Assembly: GCA_004335635.1 (NCBI GenBank)
Contig: QAXH01006743.1
Location: 100,650 to 164,649, forward strand
DNA from: Chloromonas sp. AAM2
Lineage: Eukaryota > Chlorophyta > Chlorophyceae > Chlamydomonadales > Chlamydomonadaceae
Direction: 5' to 3'
DNA: 64,000 nucleotides
Shown here piece by piece: positions 61,056-64,000 of the stretch. The position numbers and the translations under genes were made by a program. Within the stretch, counting starts at the first letter, position 1. Every line of letters starts with the position of its first letter. The notes beneath the pieces are model-generated. The model ran no database searches, had not been told where the DNA came from, and worked only from the letters and a program-made list of their open reading frames with translations.

Positions 61056-63849
61056 ATGGCGAATTCTAAAGGTACGCGTCTGTCGCATCTCCACTTGCAT
61101 TTCGGCATGTCGTCAAAGTCAGCCTCGACAGCCTGGCGCTCATCTCGAGCTTGCTACTTGTACGTGCTTTCAGGACCGATGACGCAGAAGCTTGAAGTGC
61201 TTCCAGAACAGGGCTGTTACCAGCACAACGTTGAGGTGCGGGGCGTCAGTTGCGCGAGTCAGAGACGCGTCACTGGCTGCTAAATATGGACGCGACGCTG
61301 CATGCAATGCTTGCTGCTGAATATGGCCCTGTGGGACCTTGGACTGTTTCACAAATTGGGAGGATGTGTTGAAATTGCCCTGCTGCCCATCTGACGCTGC
61401 GTCGTCTGCGAGCACGACGTAGCTACTAATTGAAACTTTGCATCATTCCAAAGCTTTAGGTGCTACATTACACAGCTTTCATCAACGGCCAAGTGCATGA
61501 AACAAGTGCAAGAGGCTATCCATTGGAAAAACATACCGCATTTGCACGCTCTGTTGCACAGCTCTCGACAATGCGCACGGGTTGCTTTGACTGTCTATCT
61601 ACAGTGGCAAGACTCTTCAACGGCGGCCACGCCTGCGGGACCCACATCGACGACATCGGACTCGGCAACAACCGTGGTCCACGATTCAGGGTCTCCTCAA
61701 GGCTCATACTCTTTCGGCTATGGTTCTCAGGCTGCTCCTCCCCATTCTGCTCGGTGAGTCCCTGTCAATGCTGCTACAGACGCATATGCTTGTTCTGCAT
61801 GCTTCAGCACGCCAAGCCATGGACTGGACTTGCAGGTTTCACACCCGTGCCATTGTTGCCCGTTGCCATGCAGTCAGCAGCCTTTGGGCGCACTGGGCTC
61901 ATGCGTGCCTCTACCGATGGAGCGCCAGTCTGGCCTGCATCGGCTAGGCACTCGGCGCAGTTTAGCAGACCTGCAGCATGAACCAGGCTGGAAGGATGGT
62001 GCTGCAGCTGCCAAGAGGCAGAGACGGGCGGCCACGACAGATGCTAACCTAATGGCTGCCCAACCATTGCAATGCACACAAAGCCAAGGTACAGATCAGT
62101 ATACGCAAGCGTATCTGCACCAACGGCAGCTAGCTCAAGGCCTACTACGTATGGACGGGACAGCACCGAAGCAATCAGCACACAGCCTAGGTGCACGACA
62201 AGGGCAGTCCATGCGCCCTTCTTCATCAGGCTTTGAGCCTCGGCCAACCTATCAGCACCGGCCTCCACGACCCGACCATGTTCTGCATGGACAGTTCGTG
62301 TCATCTCATCCCACATGCACCCAGGCTGCAGCGGATGCGGCTTTAGCTGCCGGTGTTGCAGCAGCCACAGCGTTCCTCGCAGCACGGCATGCACGGCACG
62401 CATCTGCTAGCGGGCGCCATGCAGCTGCCCTGCCTGCTGGTTTGCCCAATGCTCATGCTGTCCCATTCCCATCGGCCAGCCGGCGGCCCACAGCAGCACA
62501 TGACCCCACGGCACCGCACGGCAGCGGCTCAGGGAGTGCAACTGGGAGAACAGGTAGCCAAACCCCATGCACAAGCAGCCCAACCAGCGTTCTCAGTTGT
62601 CCAAGCGGTTTTACACATGCTGCAGTGTCAGGCCTGCAGTGCGCCCCAAAGCCCGCTCAGAGCAAGCAGCCTGCCCTGTGCATGCCTGTGTTGCCTCAGC
62701 AGTGTGTGGACTCATGCGGGGCCCAGCCAGAGCCTGAACATCCAGCAAGCCGGCTGCTGCAACAGCATGCTACGGCGCCTGCAGCTGCCGCACACGATGT
62801 GCTGCCAACAAGTGGCTCAGTCACCAACTTGCGTGTGCCTAGTAAGCCAGCTGAGCCTGCCAGCCAGCAGCGGCCTCACGCGCGCTTGCCCCCACAGGGC
62901 TGGTGGGGCGCACTTCCTCGTCACACAAGCGCGTACAAGGTGGGTTGCGGTTGCACATGACAATTGCGTTGTGGTACATGACGTAATGGCCAGGCGTGAC
63001 ATGATGATGCGTTGTTTTCATCTTGACTTACCACCTATGAATGATGACTTGACCATCGAACAAACTGATTGACTGATGGTGAATGTGATCACTGTGATGC
63101 CTGCGGTTTTGATTCACCGTGCATTGACTGACGCCAATTTGATGCACTTTGCTGTGCAGGCCCAGAAGATCAGTTCAAACGAGTCGGCAGAAACGCCCGC
63201 ACGCTCCCACAGCAACAGTGGCTACCTCGACAAAGCCACACACAGCAGAGGTGGAGTATATCCTAACATGCAGCCCGATGCTGTCTACCCAGGAATGCAC
63301 AACAGCTGCCCCGGCCAAATCGCAAACCCTGTGGCTGGTGCCTCTGCACCTGGTCAAGGTGCGCCTGGTCAAGCTGCACACCAGTGTACAGTCACAGCCG
63401 AGGTGCTCCCGTGCCAGAGCTTTGTGCGACCCAGCAGCCCACAGAGGCGTGTGGCAGTGGTACCTGATGCCAAGCCGTCGTCGCCAGCTCAGTGCAGCCC
63501 AGACTGGTCGCTTCTGTTTGATGACGACTCCGACACCGTACCCCAGCAATGGTTTGACCCCATACCCACACTCCATGCGGGCAGCGGACAACACTCTCAT
63601 CCTCAAGTGCAAGTGAGCAGCTGGCAGCAGATGCATTCACGTATGCCGGCGAGCAACATGCAGGGCCAGCAGTCGTATGCAGGCAGCCTGCCGGCACATG
63701 CCCTGGGCCACTTCCAGCCGAACATACAAGCGTCAGACCCTGTGCAGCAGCAGTTGCAGGGCCTGGGGGCGTGTGAGGCAGAAGATCTGATCGATGACAA
63801 CACCTTGTTTGAGCACCTGCGGGAGCTGATGGAGCAGGACGCATTGTGA
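61056..63849 (+). CDS. Unrecognised Ser/Gln/Pro/Ala-rich protein
   Basis: Six exons can be chained in one frame: 61056-61071, 61174-61235, 61460-61492 (donor uncertain; a later one is possible), 61605-61753, 61874-62939, 63160-63849, about 671 residues. The short N-terminal exons give MANSKGPMTQKLEVLPEQGC, then VEVLHYTAFINGQ. The rest is low-complexity and rich in Ser, Gln, Pro, Ala and His, with one basic patch (AAAAKRQRRAATT) that could be a nuclear localisation signal. The C-terminus is acidic and amphipathic (DDNTLFEHLRELMEQDAL). This composition suggests a transcriptional or chromatin regulator, which is inference only. The frame consistency of all six junctions is the main support. Confidence 0.65.
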
Positions 63850-64000
63850 CAAGTGCAGGTGTGCGTATATGCCGCCTCTTGCCGTTCCACTTGAGCTGAT
63901 GCCACCACTTGTGCCCAGGGGACTCAGGCGCCTGGTGCAGTGTCATGCAGTCTGCCATGTGTGCTTCCTGACAAGGTTCGGAATGATAGCAGATGAACAT

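Overview
The window looks like nuclear DNA of a green alga of the Chlamydomonadales (volvocine-like). Four things point there: intron-dense genes with GT-AG introns every 50-350 bases; TGTAA polyadenylation signals downstream of several stop codons; two axonemal dynein genes, so the organism builds motile flagella; and a nuclear, intron-containing gene for the beta subunit of plastid acetyl-CoA carboxylase. The base composition looks more balanced than that of C. reinhardtii, so I do not name a species.

Layout, left to right: the 3' part of an axonemal dynein heavy chain of the DNAH10 class (+, 1-8447); a DUS1-type tRNA-dihydrouridine synthase (+, 9839-13250); plastid accD (-, 15969-18769, first exon not found, one exon damaged by an assembly gap); an F-box/JmjC protein (-, 20911-25037); divergent from it across 184 bases, an unrecognised coiled-coil protein (+, 25222-31492) whose introns carry mobile elements; plastid ribosomal protein bS20 (+, 32392-33122); inner-arm dynein light chain p28 (-, 35742-37475) with a decayed partial copy at 33395-33690; plastid adenylate kinase (-, 39385-41587) divergent from the protein phosphatase 4 catalytic subunit (+, 41878-44356); the large subunit of class I ribonucleotide reductase (+, 46193-50970); a leucine-rich-repeat protein with a C-terminal region resembling PP6-type SAPS subunits (-, 53292-56442); the mitochondrial Fe-S co-chaperone HscB/Jac1 (+, 56587-58412); and a Ser/Gln/Pro/Ala-rich protein of unknown function (+, 61056-63849).

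The genes do not form one pathway. They are housekeeping genes (tRNA modification, dNTP supply, Fe-S assembly, phosphatase), plastid proteins (ACCase beta, bS20, adenylate kinase) and flagellar motors. Exon limits were set by eye from GT-AG sites, reading-frame continuity across each junction and resemblance to known families; for most genes every junction keeps frame.

The accessory content is mainly repeats. One is a short inverted-repeat (MITE-like) family with AAGTTTGCCAGTTCTGGGAC ends, with two two-ended copies and several solo or decayed ends. Another is a roughly 0.5-0.6 kb element present as two inverted copies in the introns of one gene. There are also a dispersed repeat near 15.1 and 60.4 kb, chimeric copies of the sequences flanking p28, and several minisatellites. 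I found no rRNA, tRNA or CRISPR, and no clearly new biological system. The best candidates for novelty are the LRR-SAPS-like protein, the two unrecognised proteins and the MITE family.
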